From a virus: a stretch of 21,111 nucleotides of DNA. Position numbers and translations under genes: made by a program. The DNA is taken from positions 1 through 21,111 of IMG/VR virus record IMGVR_UViG_3300045970_000318; one strand, written 5' to 3'. The notes under the pieces were generated by a model, which saw only the letters and a program-made list of their open reading frames with translations, had not been told where the DNA came from and ran no database searches. Shown here piece after piece: positions 14,466 to 20,310 of this stretch (positions within the stretch are counted from its first letter, which is position 1; each line of letters begins with the position of its first letter).

Positions 14466-14470
14466 TTATA
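14463..14470 (-). promoter_or_regulatory. T4-type late promoter octamer (TATAAATA, perfect) for gp13
   Basis: The minus strand reads GGTATAAATAGTAG, 31 bases upstream of the gp13 ATG. Its last three bases belong to the 5' arm of the hairpin at 14434-14465. Confidence 0.8.
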
Positions 14471-14482
14471 CCTGGTATCGGG

Positions 14483-15685
14483 TTATTCGACTTTTAGCAC
14501 TAGAATGTCTTCACTCAAGCGCCCGTTTAGTTTAGTTTCGGTTGCCCTAATATCTTTCAAAAATGTGCGCAATTGTACTTTTCCAGATTTCATAAAGTCC
14601 TTCAATTGAATTTCTGGCTTCCGTAATGTCTTTTGTACGCTTTGCATCTCACTATGTCCAATAATAGAAGTACCCTTTATACTCAACGATCCTGGTGTTT
14701 CGGATACATATTTGCCCAATTTTCTATATTTGGTTTGATAAACCCACACTACACTGGCACCAAGCACATCTGTAATCGGCACACTAACTAATTTCAGTTC
14801 TTTACTTTCCTTCATATATTTCACTTTAGCTACAAGTTTTTCCTTAGAAGGGGCTTTCTTTACTCTTACCGCACGGGTAGTTTTCTTTACTGCGGCATAT
14901 GAGTCGAGATCGGCCATCAATTTCACATAAAACGCGCCGATACGTTTGATATCTTTGTTCTTCAAAAACGCATACGCCTCATTTAGTTGGTCATCTTGCC
15001 CAGTCATATATTCTGACATTGCATCGATTTGCTTTTGAAAATGCGCCCTAACTTTGCTTACGTGGGCTTGCACCAAATTTTTGGATGTTAGAAATTCATA
15101 AATATTTAATACTTCTTTGTCGTTATAAGCATTATCCACTTGACCTTCAATTTCGCCGATAATTTCTGCGGTCTTTTCATTTAGCCGATCTTGAATGGTT
15201 GGCGGTTTGTAAGTTGATTTCTTCTCGTCTTTTGGCTCATCTTCACCTCGAGTAAGATCTATTGCCCGTTTAATTTTTTCAAGTATATAAATCTTATGAT
15301 TTTCTTTGAGTGGCATACCTGCTTCAACGGCTTTGATCAAACTGCACACTGTCATCGGAGTCAAACTATCCGACGATCTAATATACAACGATAAGTCAGT
15401 TTTGGATAACTTAGCATTTTCATTGACCCAAGCATCCACATGTTTCTTGGTATCCTTTTGAGTATAGAAATAGTTGTAATAGGTCAAACTTTGACGCAAA
15501 TGGTGATCAAAAACCTCATCTTCAAAGGTTAGTGCGCGATCATAATCCCAAATTGGCTCTGTTCCCATGTGTTTAATTTCATAGGCTGTGCCATTATGTG
15601 TTGATTTATGGACTTTCTTTTTTGCCGGCGCATTGACTGTTACTTTAATCGATACCGGTTTGCTTACTACTTTTGCTTTTGCCAT
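14483..15685 (-). CDS. Conserved hypothetical protein of marine T4-like phages (400 aa)
   Basis: I recognise this protein type as a widespread T4-like conserved hypothetical but know no function. It has a Lys/Val-rich N-terminus (1-30), a helical domain (about 45-140), a charged linker (145-165), a second helical domain (about 165-265, with HFQKQIDAMSEYMTGQDDQLNEAY), a basic segment (TTRAVRVKKAPSKEKLVAKV, about 267-286), and a beta-rich C-terminal domain. That last domain contains KELKLVSVPITDVLGASVVW, TKYRKLGKYV, IKGTSIIGHSE, SVQKTLRKPE and RTFLKDIRATETKLNGRL. The basic region suggests nucleic-acid or ribonucleoprotein contact, which is only inference. The start has AGGAG 6 bases upstream. 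A near-perfect sigma70 promoter about 165 bases upstream indicates early expression, unlike the surrounding virion genes. Confidence 0.85.
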   Translation of the reverse strand: MAKAKVVSKPVSIKVTVNAPAKKKVHKSTHNGTAYEIKHMGTEPIWDYDRALTFEDEVFDHHLRQSLTYYNYFYTQKDTKKHVDAWVNENAKLSKTDLSLYIRSSDSLTPMTVCSLIKAVEAGMPLKENHKIYILEKIKRAIDLTRGEDEPKDEKKSTYKPPTIQDRLNEKTAEIIGEIEGQVDNAYNDKEVLNIYEFLTSKNLVQAHVSKVRAHFQKQIDAMSEYMTGQDDQLNEAYAFLKNKDIKRIGAFYVKLMADLDSYAAVKKTTRAVRVKKAPSKEKLVAKVKYMKESKELKLVSVPITDVLGASVVWVYQTKYRKLGKYVSETPGSLSIKGTSIIGHSEMQSVQKTLRKPEIQLKDFMKSGKVQLRTFLKDIRATETKLNGRLSEDILVLKVE

Positions 15686-15843
15686 GTCATACTCCTAATA
15701 TATTGTCTAAAAGTTTTGCCATCTTGCCAAATTTTGTCTTGCATTATCCAAGCAACTAATCGCCAATAGAACCAATGCCCTAGCAATTTTCGGGTTAAAT
15801 GTGATAGTCTGTACTGTATTAATGGCTTGAATATTTGATACAT
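15667..15843 (-). CDS. Candidate 58-aa Trp-rich basic peptide
   Basis: An open frame starts at an ATG placed 5 bases after the -10 box of the sigma70 promoter and ends 19 bases inside the 400-aa gene. The product starts MYQIFKPLIQYRLSHL and is basic and aromatic, with five Trp residues and WFYWRLVAWIM in the middle, like many small early phage proteins. No Shine-Dalgarno is present, so it would need leaderless translation. A competing frame (15707-15925) overlaps it but begins upstream of the promoter. Nothing identifies a function, and the frame could be fortuitous. Confidence 0.35.
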   Translation of the reverse strand: MYQIFKPLIQYRLSHLTRKLLGHWFYWRLVAWIMQDKIWQDGKTFRQYIRSMTWQKQK

Positions 15844-15848
15844 AATCT

Positions 15849-15877
15849 ATTATACATTTAATTTTGACCTTTGTCAA
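15849..15877 (-). promoter_or_regulatory. Near-perfect sigma70 promoter (TTGACA, 17 bp, TATAAT)
   Basis: The minus strand carries both consensus hexamers, TTGACA (15877-15872) and TATAAT (15854-15849), at the optimal 17-bp spacing. It overlaps the end of the upstream small gene by 4 bases and points at the 400-aa gene. This is a host-type early promoter in a region otherwise carrying late octamers. Confidence 0.88.
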
Positions 15878-16065
15878 GCCCAACGTAATGTGAAAAATAC
15901 CGCATCTTGTTCTTCTACAAACCAAAACTGCCCATCATCATAGCTATTCAGAAATTTATCGCCAAACTGCTCCCGGCACCATCCATCTGCGTCGAACCAG
16001 TGTTGCCTCGCAATAGTGACCGGATAGCCGTATGTTATTCCGTTTTCGATAGTTCGCGTTATCAT
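15874..16065 (-). CDS. Small hypothetical protein, paralogue B of a tandem pair
   Basis: The 63-aa protein starts MITRTIENG and continues with VTIARQHWF, WCREQFG and a final DAVFFTLRWA. It is related to the next gene upstream (16062-16259): both have an I/V-x-R-Q strand near the start, WC followed by a helix and FG, a Trp/Phe-rich strand, then DA-x-x-F-x-L-R-W at the C-terminus. The start is set by GAGGTGG and by an ATGA overlap with that gene's stop; a longer frame to 16116 exists but lacks a ribosome site. Small proteins of this form are common hypotheticals in marine phages; the function is unknown. Confidence 0.75.
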   Translation of the reverse strand: MITRTIENGITYGYPVTIARQHWFDADGWCREQFGDKFLNSYDDGQFWFVEEQDAVFFTLRWA

Positions 16066-16259
16066 AACCACCTCAATGCGAATAATGTTGCATCTGCATC
16101 GTTGGCAAAGCGACAATCTATCACTTCACCATTATCGGTATCTCTGTAATATGGTTCCCAATACCACCTCGCACCCGACTCCCCAAAATTATCAATACAC
16201 CAATCACGCATTGCAGCAAAGTTGATTATAGACTGGCGAGGAATAGAGACCCTAGTCAT
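16062..16259 (-). CDS. Small hypothetical protein, paralogue A of a tandem pair
   Basis: The 65-aa protein starts MTRVSIPRQSI and has RDWCIDNFGESG in the middle and DADATLFALRWL at the end, aligning with its 63-aa neighbour throughout. The start chosen overlaps the upstream gene's stop as ATGA; a longer start at 16286 would put most of its extension inside the 91-aa gene and has no ribosome site. Both ends of this gene use ATGA, so the three genes are probably translated in sequence by re-initiating ribosomes. No function is known to me. Confidence 0.72.
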   Translation of the reverse strand: MTRVSIPRQSIINFAAMRDWCIDNFGESGARWYWEPYYRDTDNGEVIDCRFANDADATLFALRWL

Positions 16260-16531
16260 GCCGATAATACCGCGATCAATACCCATTGTTCGAATTGGGA
16301 TATTTGATCGTTGACTTCGATCAATTGTTCTTTGACGTTATTTCCAGAACTACCTTGAGTTCTACGTTGCACTAATTCTAATTGCGACAATTTTGTTATA
16401 GCTTGATTGATATTTTGCAGCATTTTCCTAGCATCGCCCGCAGTTCGCGGATTTTTGATTGATGAAATCTCCGACTTTAATGCTAGTTCTACATTATACC
16501 AGTCTAGCGAATTTGTAATTTCGGCAGTCAT
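16256..16531 (-). CDS. Small helical hypothetical protein (91 aa)
   Basis: The protein is almost entirely helical, with a heptad-like pattern: a first helix with WYNVELALKSEISSI, a second with ARKMLQNINQAITKLSQLELVQRR, and a third with VKEQLIEVNDQISQFEQWVL, suggesting a helical bundle or coiled-coil dimer. A GGGTGA ribosome site formed by the preceding gene's end lies just before the start. It is the third gene of the operon read from the sigma70 promoter at 17092-17120. No family is recognised with certainty. Confidence 0.7.
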   Translation of the reverse strand: MTAEITNSLDWYNVELALKSEISSIKNPRTAGDARKMLQNINQAITKLSQLELVQRRTQGSSGNNVKEQLIEVNDQISQFEQWVLIAVLSA

Positions 16532-16534
16532 ATT

Positions 16535-16888
16535 TCACCCAATTTTAATTTTGCTAATCTTTTTCTTAATATTAGATACTTGTTCTTTCATGCGTACCAA
16601 TTTCTTAATTCTTCTATTTAGGTCTGGATCAATATCTCGAGTATGCAAACTACGCAAATCGTGTAAATAGAGTTCAACATTACCGGCGAACTTGTTAATC
16701 GAAAATAGCAAATTAGGCACAATGTAACTTCTAGGATAATTTGTAATTTGACTATTATATTTCAAAATATCATTACTGTTGTTGATTATCTTCTTATATG
16801 TGGATCCAAACTGCCAAAACAGGTTGAGATCAATATTAAGCAGCCCAGCCATTGTTTCTGTTTGACCTACTATCTCACTTATTAGCAT
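16535..16888 (-). CDS. Small helical basic hypothetical protein (117 aa)
   Basis: The protein (MLISEIVGQTETM...) is helical with a very basic C-terminus (about residues 93-117: RRIKKLVRMKEQ, then a Lys/Ile-rich tail). I chose the ATG at 16888 because GAGAG lies 5 bases upstream; a start at 16909 would have no ribosome site and a longer overlap. The start lies 14 bases inside the preceding gene, implying coupling. No known family is evident; the basic tail could bind nucleic acid, which is inference. Confidence 0.68.
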   Translation of the reverse strand: MLISEIVGQTETMAGLLNIDLNLFWQFGSTYKKIINNSNDILKYNSQITNYPRSYIVPNLLFSINKFAGNVELYLHDLRSLHTRDIDPDLNRRIKKLVRMKEQVSNIKKKISKIKIG

Positions 16889-17066
16889 TGATTCTCTCAA
16901 TTTCCGCATCTAATATTCTTCTTATATGGTCTAATCGCAAATCTTCGATAACTAATTCCTCGCGCATTTTCTTCCATCGTTCAAGCATATCTAGGGGAAT
17001 CGCAGTTCCCGATTTAGTGCGTACTTCGGTATTTCCAAATTCATCTTTGTACTCGTATAGTTGCAT
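16875..17066 (-). CDS. Small hypothetical protein (63 aa), first gene of the early operon
   Basis: The product begins MQLYEYKDEFGNTEVRTKSG, a predicted beta hairpin, followed by a charged helix (LERWKKMREELVIEDLRLDH and on to the end). The start has a strong AAGGAG 5 bases upstream and lies just 26 bases from the -10 box of a sigma70 promoter, so it is probably the first gene of a five-gene early operon. The function is unknown. Confidence 0.78.
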   Translation of the reverse strand: MQLYEYKDEFGNTEVRTKSGTAIPLDMLERWKKMREELVIEDLRLDHIRRILDAEIERINANK

Positions 17067-17091
17067 ATCGACTCCTTACTGTATATTGGCT

Positions 17092-17120
17092 ATTATACAT
17101 GTATTTACACCAAAAGTCAA
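17092..17120 (-). promoter_or_regulatory. Near-perfect sigma70 promoter (TTGACT, 17 bp, TATAAT)
   Basis: TTGACT (17120-17115) and TATAAT (17097-17092) are spaced by exactly 17 bp on the minus strand, ahead of the five-gene small-protein operon. The spacer also contains TGTAAATA, similar to the late octamers, so the site might be read at both early and late times. Confidence 0.85.
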
Positions 17121-17139
17121 GACCTATTCTAAAATCTAC

Positions 17140-17147
17140 GCTAAATA
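17140..17147 (+). promoter_or_regulatory. Late-type promoter octamer (GCTAAATA) for gp14-gp15
   Basis: GCTAAATACATG on the plus strand lies 23 bases upstream of the gp14 ATG, with GGAG between. The octamer is identical to that at 12609-12616. Together with the sigma70 promoter facing the other way 20 bases to the left, the 104-base gap is a compact divergent early/late control region. Confidence 0.55.
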
Positions 17148-17170
17148 CATGATAGTAATGGAGAATCGCA

Positions 17171-18367
17171 ATGGGCAAACTGTCAATGTACAAACCAAAT
17201 AGGGGCAAAAACTTCAAATTTATTGATGATAAAATCCGACAACTTTTTCGCATACAAAGCGCCGAGTTTGCCATTCATAAATATCTTGGCCCAATAGATC
17301 AAGGAATCACTGGTGACCCAACACAACCCGGCAACCCAACACAATCAGTAACCAGCATTCAAGATATTTTATTTCTCGAGAATAGAGATCGTAAATATGA
17401 TACCAGCGTTTATATTATGCGAGGACATTATACTAGATCCGATAACGATTTCGACCTAACACAATTTGGTATCTTCCTGCAAACCGGCACGGTAGTTATG
17501 AATTTTCTAGAGTCCGATATGATCGATATCCTAGGGCGACGTTTGATGAGCGGAGATGTTATCGAATTTTTACATTTGAAAGATAATCATGTATTAGATT
17601 CGACCACTGCATTGAAACGTTTCTATGTATGTGGCGATTGCTCGTGGGCAACAGAGGGATTTGATATTACTTGGATGCCGCATTTATGGCGTGCAAAAAT
17701 GAATCCATTGGTAGATAGCCAAGAGTATAAAGATTTACTCAGCAATATCAAAGTATCAAATACATTAGGACCAATGGGTACGTCACTGCCTGCGGGTGGC
17801 TCATCTTTAGCCGATATAATGAGCAATTATAACAAGTATATCAATATTAATGAAGCTGTGGTAGCAGAGGCCGAACTTAATGTACCAAAAAGCGGATATG
17901 ATGTTACTTCAATTTATACACCACCAGTAGATGCCAACGGAGCAGTTGCATTATCGCAAACCAGCGCAGATGCGGTTCAAAATACCGCAGATAGACCACT
18001 TACTGCTGATTCTGGATCATATAGCCCGACACCCGAATTTAATCCTACTGGCTATTTAACAGGAGATGGTATCCCGCCAGATGGGTATACCGTAGCTGCC
18101 GGAGTAGAATTTCCGGGCAACTCAAGTAAAGGCGATTATTATTTACGTATGGATTATTTGCCAAATCGGTTATTTAGATATGACGGTAAAAGATGGCTTA
18201 AAATGGAAGACTCGGTTCGCACAAATCTAACGAACGGTGACCCAAATAACCAAACATGGAGAAATAGTTTCATCAATAATACCGATACGTTGCGATTAAG
18301 CAATGGCGATACAGTTCCGGTATTACAGCCGTTGAATCAAATATTACGACCAAAAGCGAATTATTAA
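17171..18367 (+). CDS. gp14: Neck protein gp14
   Basis: The 398-aa protein is longer than T4 gp14 (256 aa) but fits the marine T4-like gp14 layout. The N-terminal region has FAIHKYLGPID and IQDILFLENRDRKYD. A core follows with VYIMRGHYTRSDNDFDLTQFG, LMSGDVIEFLHLKDN, RFYVCGDCSWATEGFD and PHLWRAKMNPLVDSQEYKDLL (about 80-190). The C-terminus is beta-rich, with GDYYLRMDYLPNRLFRYDG and KRWLKMED at 321-347, ending LNQILRPKANY. gp14 forms the neck with gp13 between head and tail. The C-terminal GDYY...YDGxxW unit resembles the decoration modules in gp18. GGAG precedes the ATG, and gp15 follows after 11 bases with its own AAAGGAG. Confidence 0.85.
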   Translation: MGKLSMYKPNRGKNFKFIDDKIRQLFRIQSAEFAIHKYLGPIDQGITGDPTQPGNPTQSVTSIQDILFLENRDRKYDTSVYIMRGHYTRSDNDFDLTQFGIFLQTGTVVMNFLESDMIDILGRRLMSGDVIEFLHLKDNHVLDSTTALKRFYVCGDCSWATEGFDITWMPHLWRAKMNPLVDSQEYKDLLSNIKVSNTLGPMGTSLPAGGSSLADIMSNYNKYININEAVVAEAELNVPKSGYDVTSIYTPPVDANGAVALSQTSADAVQNTADRPLTADSGSYSPTPEFNPTGYLTGDGIPPDGYTVAAGVEFPGNSSKGDYYLRMDYLPNRLFRYDGKRWLKMEDSVRTNLTNGDPNNQTWRNSFINNTDTLRLSNGDTVPVLQPLNQILRPKANY

Positions 18368-18378
18368 AGGAGCAAATA

Positions 18379-19758
18379 ATGGCATTAAATCAATTTCAAT
18401 ATTCCGGACAAGTAAGAACTTACTTGGTTCAATTTATCAGCATGTTCTCACATTTTACTGTAGAATTCGGAAAAGATAAAAACGGATTCGTCGCTTATCA
18501 ACAAGTCCCTGTTATCTACGGTGACTCAAGTAGGCAAGCCGCGACGATCATTTTTGGTAATTCTGAGAACTCATTACCCACCGTGCCAGCAATGTCGGTT
18601 TATATCACTGGTCTAGAGTACGATCGACCAAGGATTATGAACCCAAGTTTCGTCGGAAAAGTTTCATTGCGTGAGCGGGCATTCGACTCTGCTTCAAATA
18701 CCTGGCTCAATAATCAAGGTAATACGTTTTCTGTCGAACGACCAATGCCAGTACCATATAAATTATCGATTAAGGTAGACGTGTGGGCAAGTAACACGGT
18801 ACAAAAATTACAAATATTAGAGCAAATTTTACCACTATTTAACCCAGATTTTGAAATACAAAGCACCGATAATTATCTAGATTGGGGTAGTTTAACTATG
18901 GCCATTCTACAAAGCGTCACTTGGTCTAATAAACAAGTACCAAATAATGACAATACTATTGATGTGGCCACCCTAACATTTGAGGTTCCAATCTGGATTT
19001 CATTACCAGCAAGGGTATCGAAGATGGGTGTTATACAGAAAATGATTGCTTCGGTATTTGATGCTTCTGGTCAACTATCAATAGAATTGACCGATATGGC
19101 ATCAAATGCTATATTAGCTAGACGCGCATTTAGTCCGATGAATTATGGTTTGGTATATTTAGGTAATGCAGTTCAGCTATTTCGGCAAAATAATATAGTA
19201 AATGATGGGTTTGAGGGTGCATCCATTGACCAAGATAATGCTATAATAAATGACTGGAAACCATTAATTGACTTACTTGGATCTACATTAGTAAATGGTA
19301 CAACTGAATTGAGACTAACACAACCAAATGGTAATTCTGTGGTGGGTACTGTAGCGTATCATCCCACGGATAGTTCATTATTGCTGTTTATGCCATTCTC
19401 TAATTCGTTACCAACTAATACTATTGCGCCAATCAGCGCAGTTATTGATCCGTATAACGTACCAGTAGATGCTATGATTTTGAATCAACCAATCGGTACT
19501 AGATATTTGATTTTAGATAATATTGGTAGTGTTGGGAATTCTTCAGAAGCATGGGGAGCATTAGTTGCACAGGCAAACGATATTATCGAATATAACGGAT
19601 CTAGTTGGTTTGTATCGTTATCTGCTTCGACTCAAACTGCGGCACAATATACCACAAATTTGAAGACTAATTTGCAATACGTATTGAGTGATGGTATATG
19701 GAATAAATCTATAGAAGGTGCGTATTCTTCTAGTGATTGGACTATTGTATTCTCTTAG
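18379..19758 (+). CDS. gp15: Tail sheath stabiliser / tail completion protein gp15, with C-terminal extension
   Basis: The first 225 residues match T4 gp15 (272 aa): FQYSGQVRTYLVQFISMFSHF, VPVIYGDSSRQAA, a strand with ITGLEYDRPR, PYKLSIKVDVWASNTVQKLQ, LEQILPLFNPDF and TFEVPIWISLPARV. In T4 a gp15 hexamer caps the finished tail and joins it to the neck. About 230 additional residues follow, beta-rich, with IGTRYLILDNIG (372-383), DIIEYNGSSWFVSL (401-414) and a similar last unit ending DWTIVFS. This extension is also seen in other marine T4-like gp15 proteins. AAAGGAG lies 6 bases upstream of the ATG. The stop is part of the ribosome site of the next small gene. Confidence 0.88.
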   Translation: MALNQFQYSGQVRTYLVQFISMFSHFTVEFGKDKNGFVAYQQVPVIYGDSSRQAATIIFGNSENSLPTVPAMSVYITGLEYDRPRIMNPSFVGKVSLRERAFDSASNTWLNNQGNTFSVERPMPVPYKLSIKVDVWASNTVQKLQILEQILPLFNPDFEIQSTDNYLDWGSLTMAILQSVTWSNKQVPNNDNTIDVATLTFEVPIWISLPARVSKMGVIQKMIASVFDASGQLSIELTDMASNAILARRAFSPMNYGLVYLGNAVQLFRQNNIVNDGFEGASIDQDNAIINDWKPLIDLLGSTLVNGTTELRLTQPNGNSVVGTVAYHPTDSSLLLFMPFSNSLPTNTIAPISAVIDPYNVPVDAMILNQPIGTRYLILDNIGSVGNSSEAWGALVAQANDIIEYNGSSWFVSLSASTQTAAQYTTNLKTNLQYVLSDGIWNKSIEGAYSSSDWTIVFS

Positions 19759-19765
19759 GAGTTAT

Positions 19766-19864
19766 ATGACGAACGAAGAATTAAAAGAAGAAGTCGATAA
19801 ATTGATTGCGATGCTAGATCGGATGATCTTAGAATTAGAATTGAAAAATGCAACAAAACATTAG
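19766..19864 (+). CDS. 32-aa acidic helical micro-protein
   Basis: An ATG 4 bases after AGGAG (which overlaps the gp15 stop) opens a 32-codon frame beginning MTNEELKEEVDKLIAMLDRM and ending NATKH. The sequence is one amphipathic helix with Leu/Ile/Met at heptad positions, suitable for a coiled coil. The tight packing between gp15 and the Nudix gene, with a good ribosome site at each end, is the main evidence that it is translated. The function is unknown. Confidence 0.6.
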   Translation: MTNEELKEEVDKLIAMLDRMILELELKNATKH

Positions 19865-19872
19865 AAGGTGGT

Positions 19873-20310
19873 ATGGGAAAATCTAAAACCGAGTTGAAGG
19901 AAGCCGCCGGAGCACTAATATATTCACGCAAAACCAAACGCTATCTATTTCTATTACGCGATGGCGCTAAGTATTCTGGTACATGGGGGTTAGTTGGTGG
20001 TAAATCTGATCCTGGAGAACGAGTAGTAGAAGCGTTATATCGAGAAATTATCGAAGAGATTGGTATTGATTTATCGCAGTTTAAAACCATACCGTTAGAG
20101 ACATTTACCTCAGAAAATTCAAAATTTGTTTATTACACCTTTGTTATTTCAGTAGAGGATGAGTTTGTTCCTATGTTAAATCATGAGCATCGAGGATTTG
20201 CCTGGACTCACCTTAATGATCATCCTCGACCCTTGATTCCGGGAGTTTGGCGGACTTTTTCGTTTCAGGTTATTATCAACAAGATTAAAACGTTGGAACT
20301 GGTTTTATAG
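19873..20310 (+). CDS. Nudix hydrolase (MutT-like)
   Basis: The 145-aa protein has a complete Nudix box at residues 43-65: G43, E49, R57-E58, E61-E62 and G64, matching Gx5Ex7REUxEExGU, preceded by TWGLVGGK. These residues bind Mg2+ and catalyse hydrolysis of a nucleoside diphosphate linked to another group. The substrate cannot be told; candidates in phages include damaged or non-canonical dNTPs, ADP-ribose or NAD-type molecules. AGAAGG precedes the ATG. The gene is the last of the gp14-gp15 unit and runs into the convergent tail-fibre gene with a 6-base overlap, leaving no room for a terminator between them. Confidence 0.92.
   Translation: MGKSKTELKEAAGALIYSRKTKRYLFLLRDGAKYSGTWGLVGGKSDPGERVVEALYREIIEEIGIDLSQFKTIPLETFTSENSKFVYYTFVISVEDEFVPMLNHEHRGFAWTHLNDHPRPLIPGVWRTFSFQVIINKIKTLELVL

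Noticed and set aside
15707-15925. 72-aa minus-strand frame between the small operon and the 400-aa gene
   Set aside because: It starts upstream of the sigma70 promoter and inside another gene, spans both promoter boxes and has no ribosome site; the 58-aa frame after the promoter is the better candidate.
16260-16286. Upstream ATG at 16286 for paralogue A
   Set aside because: It would overlap the 91-aa gene by 31 bases without a ribosome site, while the ATGA start at 16259 gives a length matching its paralogue.
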